A model generated the notes under the pieces. That model was not told where the DNA came from. It saw only the letters and a program-made list of their open reading frames with translations, and did no database searches. A stretch of 6,958 nt of DNA. Source: Lysinibacillus sp. Lineage in GTDB: Bacteria > Bacillota > Bacilli > Bacillales_A > Planococcaceae. A program made the translations under genes and the position numbers. This document shows positions 1-6,019 of this stretch, one piece after another. The DNA lies in contig JAAYHP010000075.1 of assembly GCA_012735355.1 (NCBI GenBank), positions 1 to 6,958 on the forward strand. The letters run 5' to 3'. How positions within the stretch are numbered: position 1 is the stretch's first letter; each line of letters begins with the position of its first letter.

Positions 1-73
1 ATATTATATGATTTTTGTCCCATTTTAGAACTAAATAATCTTCTAAATTTAATAGAATGTTGTTTACATACAT

Positions 74-107
74 AAAAAAATTCGCCTACCTTATTTGGTA
101 AGCGAAT
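74..107 (-). terminator. Intrinsic terminator of the pncB-nadE operon
   Basis: Read on the minus strand, an 11-bp stem (arms at 107-97 and 90-80, with one G-U pair at 101/86) closes a 6-nt AAATAA loop at 96-91. A run of six to seven U follows at 80-74. It lies about 27 bp past the nadE stop codon, where a rho-independent terminator is expected. On the plus strand the G-U pair becomes a C-A mismatch and no good T-run follows, so it should act mainly leftward. Confidence 0.88.
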
Positions 108-133
108 TCCTTTATACATATAAGCTTATTCTT

Positions 134-961
134 TTACTTCCAAAAATCGTCAAAAATAGTAATAGGCATATGACGTTTATGTTGGGATCTTAAATAAAAC
201 CCTTCAAACCTTTCGCGGGCATCTTCAGGGACTTCTTTTCCTTCTAAATAATCGTCAATCATTTCGTAACTTACCCCTAATGCTTCTTCATCAGGAAGTA
301 ATGGTCTGTCATCTTCTAAATCCGCTGTTGGAATTTTCTTATATAAATGCTCAGGGCAGCCTAAATAAGCTAATATTTGTTGACCTTGACGTTTATTTAG
401 CCGAAAGATTGGCTCTAAATCTACTCCTCCGTCACCAAATTTCGTGTAAAAGCCAGTAATTGCTTCCGCTGCATGGTTTGTCCCAACAACGACAGAATTC
501 GTCATTAAAGCGATGGAATATTGGACTTTCATTCGCTCCCTGGCCTTTTCATTGCCTTTTCCATAATCGCTCAAAATGATGCCAGCTTTACGTAAAGCTT
601 CCACACTCGCATCAACCGCATTTTTTATATTAATGGTAATTTCTTTCGACGGCCGAATAAAATCCATCGCATCTTGTGCGTCTTGTTCATCCTTCTGTTC
701 ACCGTATGGAAGGCGGACAGCATAGCAAGTATATCGTTGTTCTCCTACTTCTTCGTTTAATTCATCTACCGCTATTTGCGTTAGTTTTCCCACCAATGTA
801 GAATCTTGTCCTCCGCTAATGGCAATAACGAAACCTTTCAGAAAGGAATGTTTTTTTGCATATTCTTTTAAAAAGTCCACTGATTTTCTTACTTCTTCAG
901 CGGGGTCAATTTCAGGAAGAACCCGTAATTCCTTAATAATTTTCTGTTGTAAGTTTTCCAA
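134..961 (-). CDS. nadE: NH3-dependent NAD+ synthetase (NadE)
   Basis: This enzyme makes NAD+ from nicotinate adenine dinucleotide, ATP and ammonia, the last step of NAD synthesis and salvage, in the cytoplasm. The 275-residue protein has the PP-loop ATP motif SGGQDST at residues 49-55, RLPYG near 83-87, the [10 protein letters not shown] segment near 135-144, GTNHAAEA at 160-167, TKFGDGG at 173-179, KRQG at 190-193 and [10 protein letters not shown] at 211-220. It lacks a glutaminase domain and is family-sized, so ammonia is the nitrogen donor. The start is TTG at 961-959, 7 nt after a strong AAGGGGG ribosome binding site (975-969); no ATG fits better. It follows pncB by 15 bp, in the same operon. 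Two oddities: GTNH replaces the usual GTDH, and the sequence resembles the E. coli/Staphylococcus subtype more than B. subtilis NadE. Confidence 0.96.
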   Translation of the reverse strand: MENLQQKIIKELRVLPEIDPAEEVRKSVDFLKEYAKKHSFLKGFVIAISGGQDSTLVGKLTQIAVDELNEEVGEQRYTCYAVRLPYGEQKDEQDAQDAMDFIRPSKEITINIKNAVDASVEALRKAGIILSDYGKGNEKARERMKVQYSIALMTNSVVVGTNHAAEAITGFYTKFGDGGVDLEPIFRLNKRQGQQILAYLGCPEHLYKKIPTADLEDDRPLLPDEEALGVSYEMIDDYLEGKEVPEDARERFEGFYLRSQHKRHMPITIFDDFWK

Positions 962-976
962 TCGAAATCCCCCTTA

Positions 977-2437
977 TTACTCTTCCATTCTTTCCACCAT
1001 GTCCCGGACTTCTTTAATTCTTTGCATTTTATTGTCCCAACATTTTTGACTTAAGTCGACAGGATATTCTTCAGGGTTTAATGAACGTTTATATTCATCC
1101 CATAATAATTCAAGACCTTTATTAGCATACTGCTGCATCTCTAAAACAGTAGGACTTTCATATATAATTTGACCTTCATCGATAATCTTTTTATATAATT
1201 CTCTTGCTTCAAAATTTGTTACAAACTTTGAAATAAATGTATGCACAGGATGGAACATTTTTAACCGCTTTTCTTGTTGTGGGTTTTCATCAGCCATTGT
1301 TATATAATCGCCCTCAGCCTTACCGTTTTCTTTATTAATAATACGGTAAACCTTTTTTAATCCAGGCGTCGTTACCTTTTCAGCATTGGATGTAATTTTT
1401 AATGTATCTTCCATTTCGCCTTGCTCATTTTCAATAGAGACCATTTTATATACTGCCCCTAATGCTGGTTGATCGTAAGCTGTAATTAACTTTGTACCAA
1501 TTCCCCAAGAATCCACTTTTGCTCCTTGAGCTTTTAAATTTAAAATTGTATATTCATCTAAATCATTGGAAGCAATAATTTTTGCGTTAGGGAATCCGGC
1601 TTCATCTAACATACGTCTTGCTTCCTTCGATAAAAATGAAATATCTCCGCTATCAAGACGAATGCCAACAAAGTTGATTTTATCTCCTAATTCTTTTGCC
1701 ACACGAATGGCGTTTGGAACCCCCGACTTCAATGTATTATAAGTATCTACTAAAAAGACGCAATCTTTATGGCGTCTTGCATAGGCCATAAATGCATCGT
1801 ATTCATTTTTGTATGCTTGTACAAAGGCATGGGCATGGGTGCCTGATACAGGAATATCGAATAATTTCCCAGCTCTAACGTTTGACGTAGATTGGAATCC
1901 TCCAATAACTGCTGCTCTTGCTCCCCAAATCGCTGCATCCATTTCTTGTGCACGGCGAGCACCAAATTCAGCCGCTATTTCGTCTTTAATGATTTGCTTT
2001 ATGCGACTAGCTTTTGTAGCTATTAGCGTTTGGAAATTGACGATATTTAATAGAGCTGTTTCTATAAGCTGTGCTTCGGCTAGTGGTGCTTCTATTCTTA
2101 CGATAGGTTCATTAGCAAAAACGATTTCTCCTTCTACCATCGAATACAATGAACCAGTGAAACGCAATGAACTTAAATATTCAATAAAATCATCATCATA
2201 TCCTAATTCCTTTAAATAGGCTAAATCCGTTTCGCTGAATCGAAAATTTTTTAAATATTGTAGGATGCGTTCAAGTCCAGCAAAGATGGCATATCCATTA
2301 CCAAAAGGAAGTTTTCTAAAAAATAATTCGAATACAGCTTTTCTGTTATGGATTCCGTCTGCCCAATAACATTCCACCATATTAATTTGATATAAATCGG
2401 TGTGTAAAGTTAATGAATCATCTGTAAATTTCGCCAT
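977..2437 (-). CDS. pncB: Nicotinate phosphoribosyltransferase (PncB)
   Basis: The enzyme joins nicotinate to PRPP to give nicotinate mononucleotide, with ATP hydrolysis, and so starts NAD salvage from nicotinic acid. From the chosen start it is 486 residues, the usual length for the Gram-positive type. Visible motifs are LHTDLYQINM (11-20), EFGARRA (157-163), SGTHAHAF (198-205; H203 aligns with the autophosphorylated histidine of the family), VDTYNTLKSG (230-239), IRLDSGD (259-265) and WGIGTKL (311-317). The similarity to remembered B. subtilis PncB (YueK) runs from end to end. The start is the ATG at 2437-2435, because AGGAG lies 7 nt before it and homology begins just after; the reading frame stays open to an ATG at 2461, but that would place the ribosome binding site inside the gene. 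nadE follows 15 bp downstream, and NadD, needed between the two, is elsewhere. Confidence 0.96.
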   Translation of the reverse strand: MAKFTDDSLTLHTDLYQINMVECYWADGIHNRKAVFELFFRKLPFGNGYAIFAGLERILQYLKNFRFSETDLAYLKELGYDDDFIEYLSSLRFTGSLYSMVEGEIVFANEPIVRIEAPLAEAQLIETALLNIVNFQTLIATKASRIKQIIKDEIAAEFGARRAQEMDAAIWGARAAVIGGFQSTSNVRAGKLFDIPVSGTHAHAFVQAYKNEYDAFMAYARRHKDCVFLVDTYNTLKSGVPNAIRVAKELGDKINFVGIRLDSGDISFLSKEARRMLDEAGFPNAKIIASNDLDEYTILNLKAQGAKVDSWGIGTKLITAYDQPALGAVYKMVSIENEQGEMEDTLKITSNAEKVTTPGLKKVYRIINKENGKAEGDYITMADENPQQEKRLKMFHPVHTFISKFVTNFEARELYKKIIDEGQIIYESPTVLEMQQYANKGLELLWDEYKRSLNPEEYPVDLSQKCWDNKMQRIKEVRDMVERMEE

Positions 2438-2444
2438 TTCGGAA

Positions 2445-2450
2445 CTCCTT
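2445..2450 (-). promoter_or_regulatory. Ribosome binding site fixing the pncB start
   Basis: The minus strand reads AAGGAG here, 7 nt before the ATG at 2437. The in-frame ATGs at 2461 and 2458 have no comparable purine-rich site upstream, so this site decides for the shorter, 486-residue protein. Confidence 0.85.
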
Positions 2451-2472
2451 TTTTCCATCATTAGTTAGTCCT

Positions 2473-2497
2473 AGTATACACCATTCTGTTTTTTCAA
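2473..2497 (-). promoter_or_regulatory. Possible pncB-nadE promoter (weak)
   Basis: On the minus strand a TATACT hexamer (2478-2473) lies about 36 bp before the pncB ATG, and a TTGAAA (2497-2492) lies upstream. The 13-nt gap between them is too short for a normal sigma-A pair, so only the -10 is plausible. Some promoter must exist here, because this is the only upstream space of a two-gene operon. I could not recognise an NAD-responsive operator with confidence. Confidence 0.3.
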
Positions 2498-2553
2498 TCG
2501 AAGTTTTCCGTTAAATTTTATTATAAAGAACACTAAAACCGACGTGCTATCTA

Positions 2554-2582
2554 TTTTAATTGTTAAATTCAATGGCTATAAT
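2554..2582 (+). promoter_or_regulatory. Candidate fetAB promoter
   Basis: A perfect TATAAT at 2577-2582 has a weak -35 (TTTTAA, 2554-2559) at 17-bp spacing. Transcription would begin near 2589, leaving a leader of about 70 nt before the ATPase gene. The leader shows no clear terminator or riboswitch fold by eye. The -10 is convincing as a match, but AT-rich DNA makes chance matches common. Confidence 0.42.
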
Positions 2583-2662
2583 GGTAAAGCTACCTACTGA
2601 AATTCCATAAAAAATTTGTTTTATCGATTGTTTGACCATCTGTATAGAAGAGGTGAATTGGG

Positions 2663-3394
2663 ATGACACATCCTTTTGAAATAGCGATTCGTTTTGAAAA
2701 CGTATGTTACAAAAAAGGTGATTTACATATATTGAATCAAGTGAGTGGGGTTTTTTATAAAGGGAAAATTACCACCATTGTCGGCCCTTCTGGAGCTGGG
2801 AAATCGACGGTATTAAAAATGTGTAATGGATTATTATCCCCGACATCTGGAGAAATTTATATCGACGGAAAAAATATTAATGAATATTTGCCAACTACTT
2901 TACGAAAACATGTGGGCATTGCATTGCAAAATGCGCCGTTAATTCGAGGAACAGTTTACGACAATTTATCGTTACCGATGACTTTACAAAACAAAACTTT
3001 GTTAGAAGATGAGGCCGTTTCAATTTTAGAAGACGTGGGACTAAATCCGAAGCTTTTATATCGTGATAGCCATGATTTATCCGGTGGCCAAAAACAAAAA
3101 GTATCCATCGCAAGAACACTCATTAATAAACCAAAAATATTATTGTTAGATGAAATCACTTCTTCCCTTGATCCAACTTCTACCCATGAAATCGAGCAAT
3201 TAATTTTAAAAATCAATGAAAAATACAATGTGACGATGATTTGGATTACCCATAATCTAGAGCAGGCAATTCAAATTGGGAATTATACTTGGGTGATGAT
3301 GAGTGGAAAATTAATTGAAAGTGGAGAAAGTAGTTTGCTTCACGACAGTTCAAATATAAAAATTCAACAATTTGTAGATGGAGGACGTTATTAA
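2663..3394 (+). CDS. ABC transporter ATPase, FetA/YjkB type
   Basis: This is the cytoplasmic ATP-hydrolysing subunit of a small ABC transporter, partner of the membrane protein encoded next. The 243 residues hold one complete nucleotide-binding domain: Walker A GPSGAGKST (41-49), Q-loop Q89, signature LSGGQKQKV (139-147), Walker B ILLLDE (159-164) with catalytic E164, D-loop SSLD (167-170) and switch H197. All catalytic residues are intact. The start ATG has an AGAGGTG ribosome binding site 7 nt upstream. Its stop codon TAA shares one A with the next ATG, so the two are translationally coupled. ATPases beside UPF0014 permeases are called FetA in E. coli (iron export, peroxide resistance) and YjkB in B. 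subtilis, and STAR1 is the plant equivalent. The transported substrate cannot be read from this sequence, so no symbol is given. Confidence 0.9.
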   Translation: MTHPFEIAIRFENVCYKKGDLHILNQVSGVFYKGKITTIVGPSGAGKSTVLKMCNGLLSPTSGEIYIDGKNINEYLPTTLRKHVGIALQNAPLIRGTVYDNLSLPMTLQNKTLLEDEAVSILEDVGLNPKLLYRDSHDLSGGQKQKVSIARTLINKPKILLLDEITSSLDPTSTHEIEQLILKINEKYNVTMIWITHNLEQAIQIGNYTWVMMSGKLIESGESSLLHDSSNIKIQQFVDGGRY

Positions 3395-4158
3395 TGACTT
3401 ATACATCACTAGCATTAACCCTTTCTTTTGTCCTCATCCCCCTTGTACTCTCAAAGGCTCTTAAATTAGATTTGGAAAAGGACACAATTATTGCGACAGT
3501 TCGTTCTATTATTCAATTATTTATTGTTGGTTACTTTTTAAAATTTGTATTCGATTCCGAAAGTTATACTTATATAATTTTAATGGTTATAGTCATGATT
3601 ACAATAGCCACGTTAAATGCTCGTAAAAAAGGGAAAAATATTAAAGGAATCACATGGAAAATCGGCTTGACTTTAACTGTCATTGAATTAGTTACCCAAG
3701 GCATATTGCTCGGTTTTCAAATAATACCTCCGATAGCACAATATATCATCCCTATTAGCGGCATGTTAATTGGTAACTCTATGGTTCTTTCCATCCTCTT
3801 TTTAAATCGATTTACTGCAGAAATCGAAGCCAATGTAGACTTAACGGAATTGATTTTGTCCCTTGGTGGTACTCCGAAACAAGCTATTCATAATCAGCTC
3901 CTTCAAGCCATCAAAGCTAGTGTCATCCCTACCATTGAAAGTCAAAAAACAATAGGCTTAGTGCAATTACCTGGGATGATGAGCGGACAAATTATCGGCG
4001 GTGCAGACCCGGTTCAAGCGGTTCAATTCCAATTATTAATATTATTTGCGTTGCTCACAACGGCTACATTATCGAGCATATTGATTGGTTTTTTAAGTTA
4101 TCCAACGTTGTTTAATGAAAGAATGCAATTTGTGAATGAAGACTTGTCACAAAAATAA
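3394..4158 (+). CDS. UPF0014/FetB-family ABC permease (YjkA-like)
   Basis: This is the integral membrane subunit of the transporter encoded with the preceding ATPase. The 254 residues show hydrophobic segments at about 3-22, 32-53, 58-76, 86-108, 112-137 and 209-235. Family hallmarks are P-ISGMLIGNSM around 120-130, the cytoplasmic LILSLGGTPKQAI stretch (153-165), which likely docks on the ATPase, and LPGMMSGQIIGGADPVQAVQFQ (192-213, split here by function: LPGMMSGQ, then ADPVQA). ATG at 3394 follows GGAGG by 9 nt and overlaps the upstream stop codon by one base. Known members include E. coli FetB, tied to iron efflux, and plant ALS3, tied to aluminium tolerance. No metal-responsive operator is evident here, so the substrate in this organism is unproven. 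No transcription terminator with a T-run follows; only the inverted repeat at 4161-4193 is present. Confidence 0.9.
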   Translation: MTYTSLALTLSFVLIPLVLSKALKLDLEKDTIIATVRSIIQLFIVGYFLKFVFDSESYTYIILMVIVMITIATLNARKKGKNIKGITWKIGLTLTVIELVTQGILLGFQIIPPIAQYIIPISGMLIGNSMVLSILFLNRFTAEIEANVDLTELILSLGGTPKQAIHNQLLQAIKASVIPTIESQKTIGLVQLPGMMSGQIIGGADPVQAVQFQLLILFALLTTATLSSILIGFLSYPTLFNERMQFVNEDLSQK

Positions 4159-4160
4159 TA

Positions 4161-4193
4161 TTTTAAACTATTTGTGAATTTCAAAGTTTAAAA
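4161..4193. repeat. AT-rich inverted repeat upstream of putB
   Basis: TTTTAAACT (4161-4169) is repeated as its exact reverse complement at 4185-4193. Alternatively eight outer pairs (4161-4168 with 4186-4193) stack on TTTG/CAAA (4171-4174 with 4182-4185) around a 7-nt loop. It begins 3 bp after the permease stop and covers the place where the putB -35 would lie. It has no T-run after it and little GC, so it is a poor terminator. It may be a weak processing signal for the fetAB transcript, an operator for a proline regulator, or simply AT-rich coincidence. Confidence 0.5.
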
Positions 4194-4201
4194 ATTCTCT
4201 A

Positions 4202-4210
4202 TGATATAAT
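4202..4210 (+). promoter_or_regulatory. Extended -10 promoter of putB
   Basis: TGATATAAT is a perfect sigma-A extended -10 (TGnTATAAT). The expected -35 position (4182-4187, CAAAGT) does not match TTGACA, which is acceptable for an extended -10 promoter or suggests activator dependence. Transcription near 4217 would give a leader of only about 23 nt, including the AGAGGAG ribosome binding site at 4226-4232. Confidence 0.6.
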
Positions 4211-4239
4211 ATTTTAAAAAAGAAAAGAGGAGATTATTT

Positions 4240-5220
4240 ATGCCAGTCCTACGAGATTTTTTTATTGCATTATCCGAAAATCAATTTTTAAATAATGCCG
4301 CACAAAAATATGGACTTAAATTAGGTGCACAAAGTGTTGTTGCTGGTACAAATATCCCTGAAGTAATTGAAAGTATTAAAGAGCTGAATTCTCACGGTAT
4401 TTCATGTACTGTTGATAATTTAGGAGAATTCGTTAGCGAAAAATCTGAAGCTATTCTGGCGAAAGAACGCATTATCGAAACGATTGAAGCCATCCACGAA
4501 AATGGCGCCGATGCTCACATCTCCATAAAGCCATCACAACTTGGTTTAGAAATCGACTTTGATTTCTGTTATGAGAACGTTATGGAAATTGTCGGAACAG
4601 CTAATAAATATAACATGCACGTAAATTTCGACCAAGAAACATATAACCTAGTACAGCCTACTTTTAATTTAATGGAAAAAGTTAGAGAAACTTATGATAA
4701 TGTTGGTACGGTTATTCAAGCTTATTTCTTTAATGCAAAAGAATGGACAGAGAAGTATAAAGATTATCGTCTTCGCATCGTAAAAGGCGCATATAAAGAA
4801 TCTCCAACAGTTGCTTTTCAAGATAAAGACGATATTGACTTAAACTTTATCGAAATCATTGAATATAGTTTATTAAATTGTAAGTTTACATCCATTGCAA
4901 CCCATGATCATAACGTCATTAATCACGTAAAACAATTCGCAAAAGAAAATAATATTCCAAACGATAAATTTGAATTCCAAATGCTTTACGGCTTCCGTAA
5001 AGATATGCAATTAGAGTTAGCAAAAGAAGGTTATAACTTCTGTACGTATGTTCCATTCGGTAACGACTGGTATGGCTACTTCATGCGCCGACTTGCTGAG
5101 CGCCCACAAAATATTAACCTAGTGACAAAACAAGTGTTTAATAAGAAGACGAATACGATGCTCGGTGTCGCTGCTGCTGCCTTTGTTTTAGGTCGCCTAT
5201 CAAAAAGAAAAAAAGAGTAG
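4240..5220 (+). CDS. putB: Proline dehydrogenase (FAD-dependent)
   Basis: The enzyme oxidises proline to pyrroline-5-carboxylate with FAD and passes electrons to the respiratory chain, the first step of proline use. The 326 residues form the monofunctional PRODH barrel: SIKPSQLG (95-102), VNFDQET (128-134), RIVKGAY (179-185), ATHDH (220-224), FEFQMLYGFR (244-253), YVPFG (270-274) and YFMRRLAERP (280-289), whose R283/R284 pair corresponds to the arginines holding the proline carboxylate. ATG at 4240 follows AGAGGAG by 7-8 nt. The protein extends about 20 residues past the usual end of roughly 303 in B. subtilis homologues, with a hydrophobic stretch (307-318) and a basic KRKK end. No P5C dehydrogenase, proline transporter or regulator lies in the window. 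The gene appears monocistronic, with its own promoter and terminator. B. subtilis has two such paralogues (PutB, FadM/YusM); which one this matches is not settled, so the symbol is provisional. Confidence 0.92.
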   Translation: MPVLRDFFIALSENQFLNNAAQKYGLKLGAQSVVAGTNIPEVIESIKELNSHGISCTVDNLGEFVSEKSEAILAKERIIETIEAIHENGADAHISIKPSQLGLEIDFDFCYENVMEIVGTANKYNMHVNFDQETYNLVQPTFNLMEKVRETYDNVGTVIQAYFFNAKEWTEKYKDYRLRIVKGAYKESPTVAFQDKDDIDLNFIEIIEYSLLNCKFTSIATHDHNVINHVKQFAKENNIPNDKFEFQMLYGFRKDMQLELAKEGYNFCTYVPFGNDWYGYFMRRLAERPQNINLVTKQVFNKKTNTMLGVAAAAFVLGRLSKRKKE

Positions 5221-5235
5221 CTTGATTTGCACTGC

Positions 5236-5279
5236 CCGCCCCTTTATCGCAAGTTTGTGATGCAAGGGGCGGCCTTTTT
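5236..5279 (+). terminator. Intrinsic terminator of putB
   Basis: CCGCCCCTT (5236-5244) pairs with AAGGGGCGG (5264-5272), and an inner ATCGCA/TGTGAT-type helix (5246-5251 with 5256-5261) extends the hairpin. A five-T run follows at 5275-5279. It is the most GC-rich stretch nearby and starts 15 bp after the putB stop, so it is a strong rightward terminator. Confidence 0.88.
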
Positions 5280-5290
5280 GACCTTCGAGA

Positions 5291-5332
5291 TTTCGATGAA
5301 CTTTGTGACAATTTCGATGAAGTTTGTGAACA
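5291..5332. repeat. Two-copy 21-bp imperfect tandem repeat
   Basis: Units at 5291-5311 and 5312-5332 match at 18 of 21 positions; both contain TTTCGATGAA followed by TTTGTGA. A more degenerate trace (TTTTTGAC then TTCGAGA, 5275-5290) may be a remnant third unit. It lies between the putB terminator and the bidirectional terminator, outside any convincing gene. No function is recognised; it could be part of a dispersed intergenic repeat family. Confidence 0.7.
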
Positions 5333-5345
5333 TATCGCACCCATG

Positions 5346-5392
5346 AAAAAAGCGAATCGGAAAACATACTCCTTTTTCCAATTCGCATTTTT
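5346..5392. terminator. Bidirectional terminator between putB and desR
   Basis: GCGAAT-C-GGAAAA (5352-5364) pairs with TTTTCC-A-ATTCGC (5374-5386), a 13-position stem with one central mismatch and a 9-nt loop. On the minus strand six U follow (5351-5346), ending the desK-desR transcript; on the plus strand a TTTTT run (5388-5392) follows, giving backup termination for putB. The hairpin ends 24 bp past the desR stop. Confidence 0.87.
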
Positions 5393-5409
5393 ATCTTCTA
5401 TACAAGCCC

Positions 5410-6018
5410 TTACTTATTCCATCCCTTTTCCTTAAAGCGGGAAATCGCTTCAATGCGGTTGCCAACGCCGAGTTTATCTAAAATAGTAGAAATATAATTT
5501 CGCACCGTTCCTGTTGATAAATATAACTCTGCTGCTATTTCCTTCGTCGTCTTTCCTTCAGCCACCAACTCTAACACTTGGCTTTCCCGTTCAGTTAATG
5601 GATTTTCACTTTCCTCTTCATATACAATATCCACTAGTTCCGGAGCATAAATTCGTCGCCCTTCCATAATCAATCGGATTGAATTAACCAATTCATCAAT
5701 GGGACTATCCTTCAATAAATACCCGCGCACTCCAGCTTTTCTTGCTCGGTCAAAATAACCAGGTCTCGCAAAAGTCGTTAAAATAATGATTTTGCAATAT
5801 GTTTCCTCTTTTAACTCTTCCGCAGCATCTAAACCTGTTTTCACAGGCATTTCGATATCCATTATACATATATCCGGTTTCAGCTCTTTCACAAGCCGTA
5901 CTGCTTCTTCGCCATTTTTTGCTAGACTCACAACTTCCATATCTTCTTCCATATTCAATAAAGAATTCATTGCACCGAGTAACATTCCTTGATCTTCAGC
6001 AATGACAATGCGAATCAT
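5410..6018 (-). CDS. desR: DesR-type response regulator (NarL/LuxR family)
   Basis: This is the DNA-binding partner of the DesK thermosensor. In B. subtilis phosphorylated DesR activates the fatty acid desaturase gene des when the membrane becomes rigid in the cold. The 202 residues have a receiver domain (1-118) with acidic pocket E8/D9, phospho-acceptor D54 in CIMDIEMP, T81/T82 and K103, then a LuxR-type helix-turn-helix from about 139 to 195 (NPLTERESQVLELVAEG to NRIEAISR). Stretches such as LTTFARPGYF and GRRIYAPEL match remembered B. subtilis DesR almost exactly. I chose ATG 6018-6016: it follows the desK stop by one base, has AGGAAGGAAG 8 nt upstream, and puts the phospho-Asp at 54 as in B. 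subtilis. The in-frame GTG at 6027 overlaps that site. The desK-desR order is conserved. Confidence 0.92.
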   Translation of the reverse strand: MIRIVIAEDQGMLLGAMNSLLNMEEDMEVVSLAKNGEEAVRLVKELKPDICIMDIEMPVKTGLDAAEELKEETYCKIIILTTFARPGYFDRARKAGVRGYLLKDSPIDELVNSIRLIMEGRRIYAPELVDIVYEEESENPLTERESQVLELVAEGKTTKEIAAELYLSTGTVRNYISTILDKLGVGNRIEAISRFKEKGWNK

Positions 6019-6019
6019 A

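Noticed and set aside
1..73. Possible gene or promoter in the left flank
   Set aside because: It is AT-rich with no coding frame, and no -35/-10 pair stands out from the background.
819..1049. Open frame on the plus strand opposite the nadE start and pncB end
   Set aside because: It has no ribosome binding site, lies antisense to two well-supported genes and shows no recognisable protein features.
1750..2219. Overlapping open frames on both strands inside pncB
   Set aside because: They are out-of-frame shadows of a confidently identified PncB and their compositions look non-coding.
2589..2662. Riboswitch or attenuator in the fetAB leader
   Set aside because: The leader is only about 70 nt and AT-rich, with no conserved riboswitch motif or terminator hairpin that I can see.
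2895..3228. Two antisense open frames within the ABC ATPase gene
   Set aside because: They run opposite a complete ATPase with all motifs intact and have no initiation signals.
5291..5332. CRISPR-like array
   Set aside because: There are only two directly abutting imperfect units, with no spacers and no cas genes.
5138..5388. Two short leftward open frames spanning the end of putB and the intergenic gap
   Set aside because: They run through two terminator hairpins and the tandem repeat, lack ribosome binding sites and resemble no protein family I know.
5786..6005. Two overlapping plus-strand open frames opposite desR
   Set aside because: They are antisense shadows of the DesR receiver domain with no start signals.
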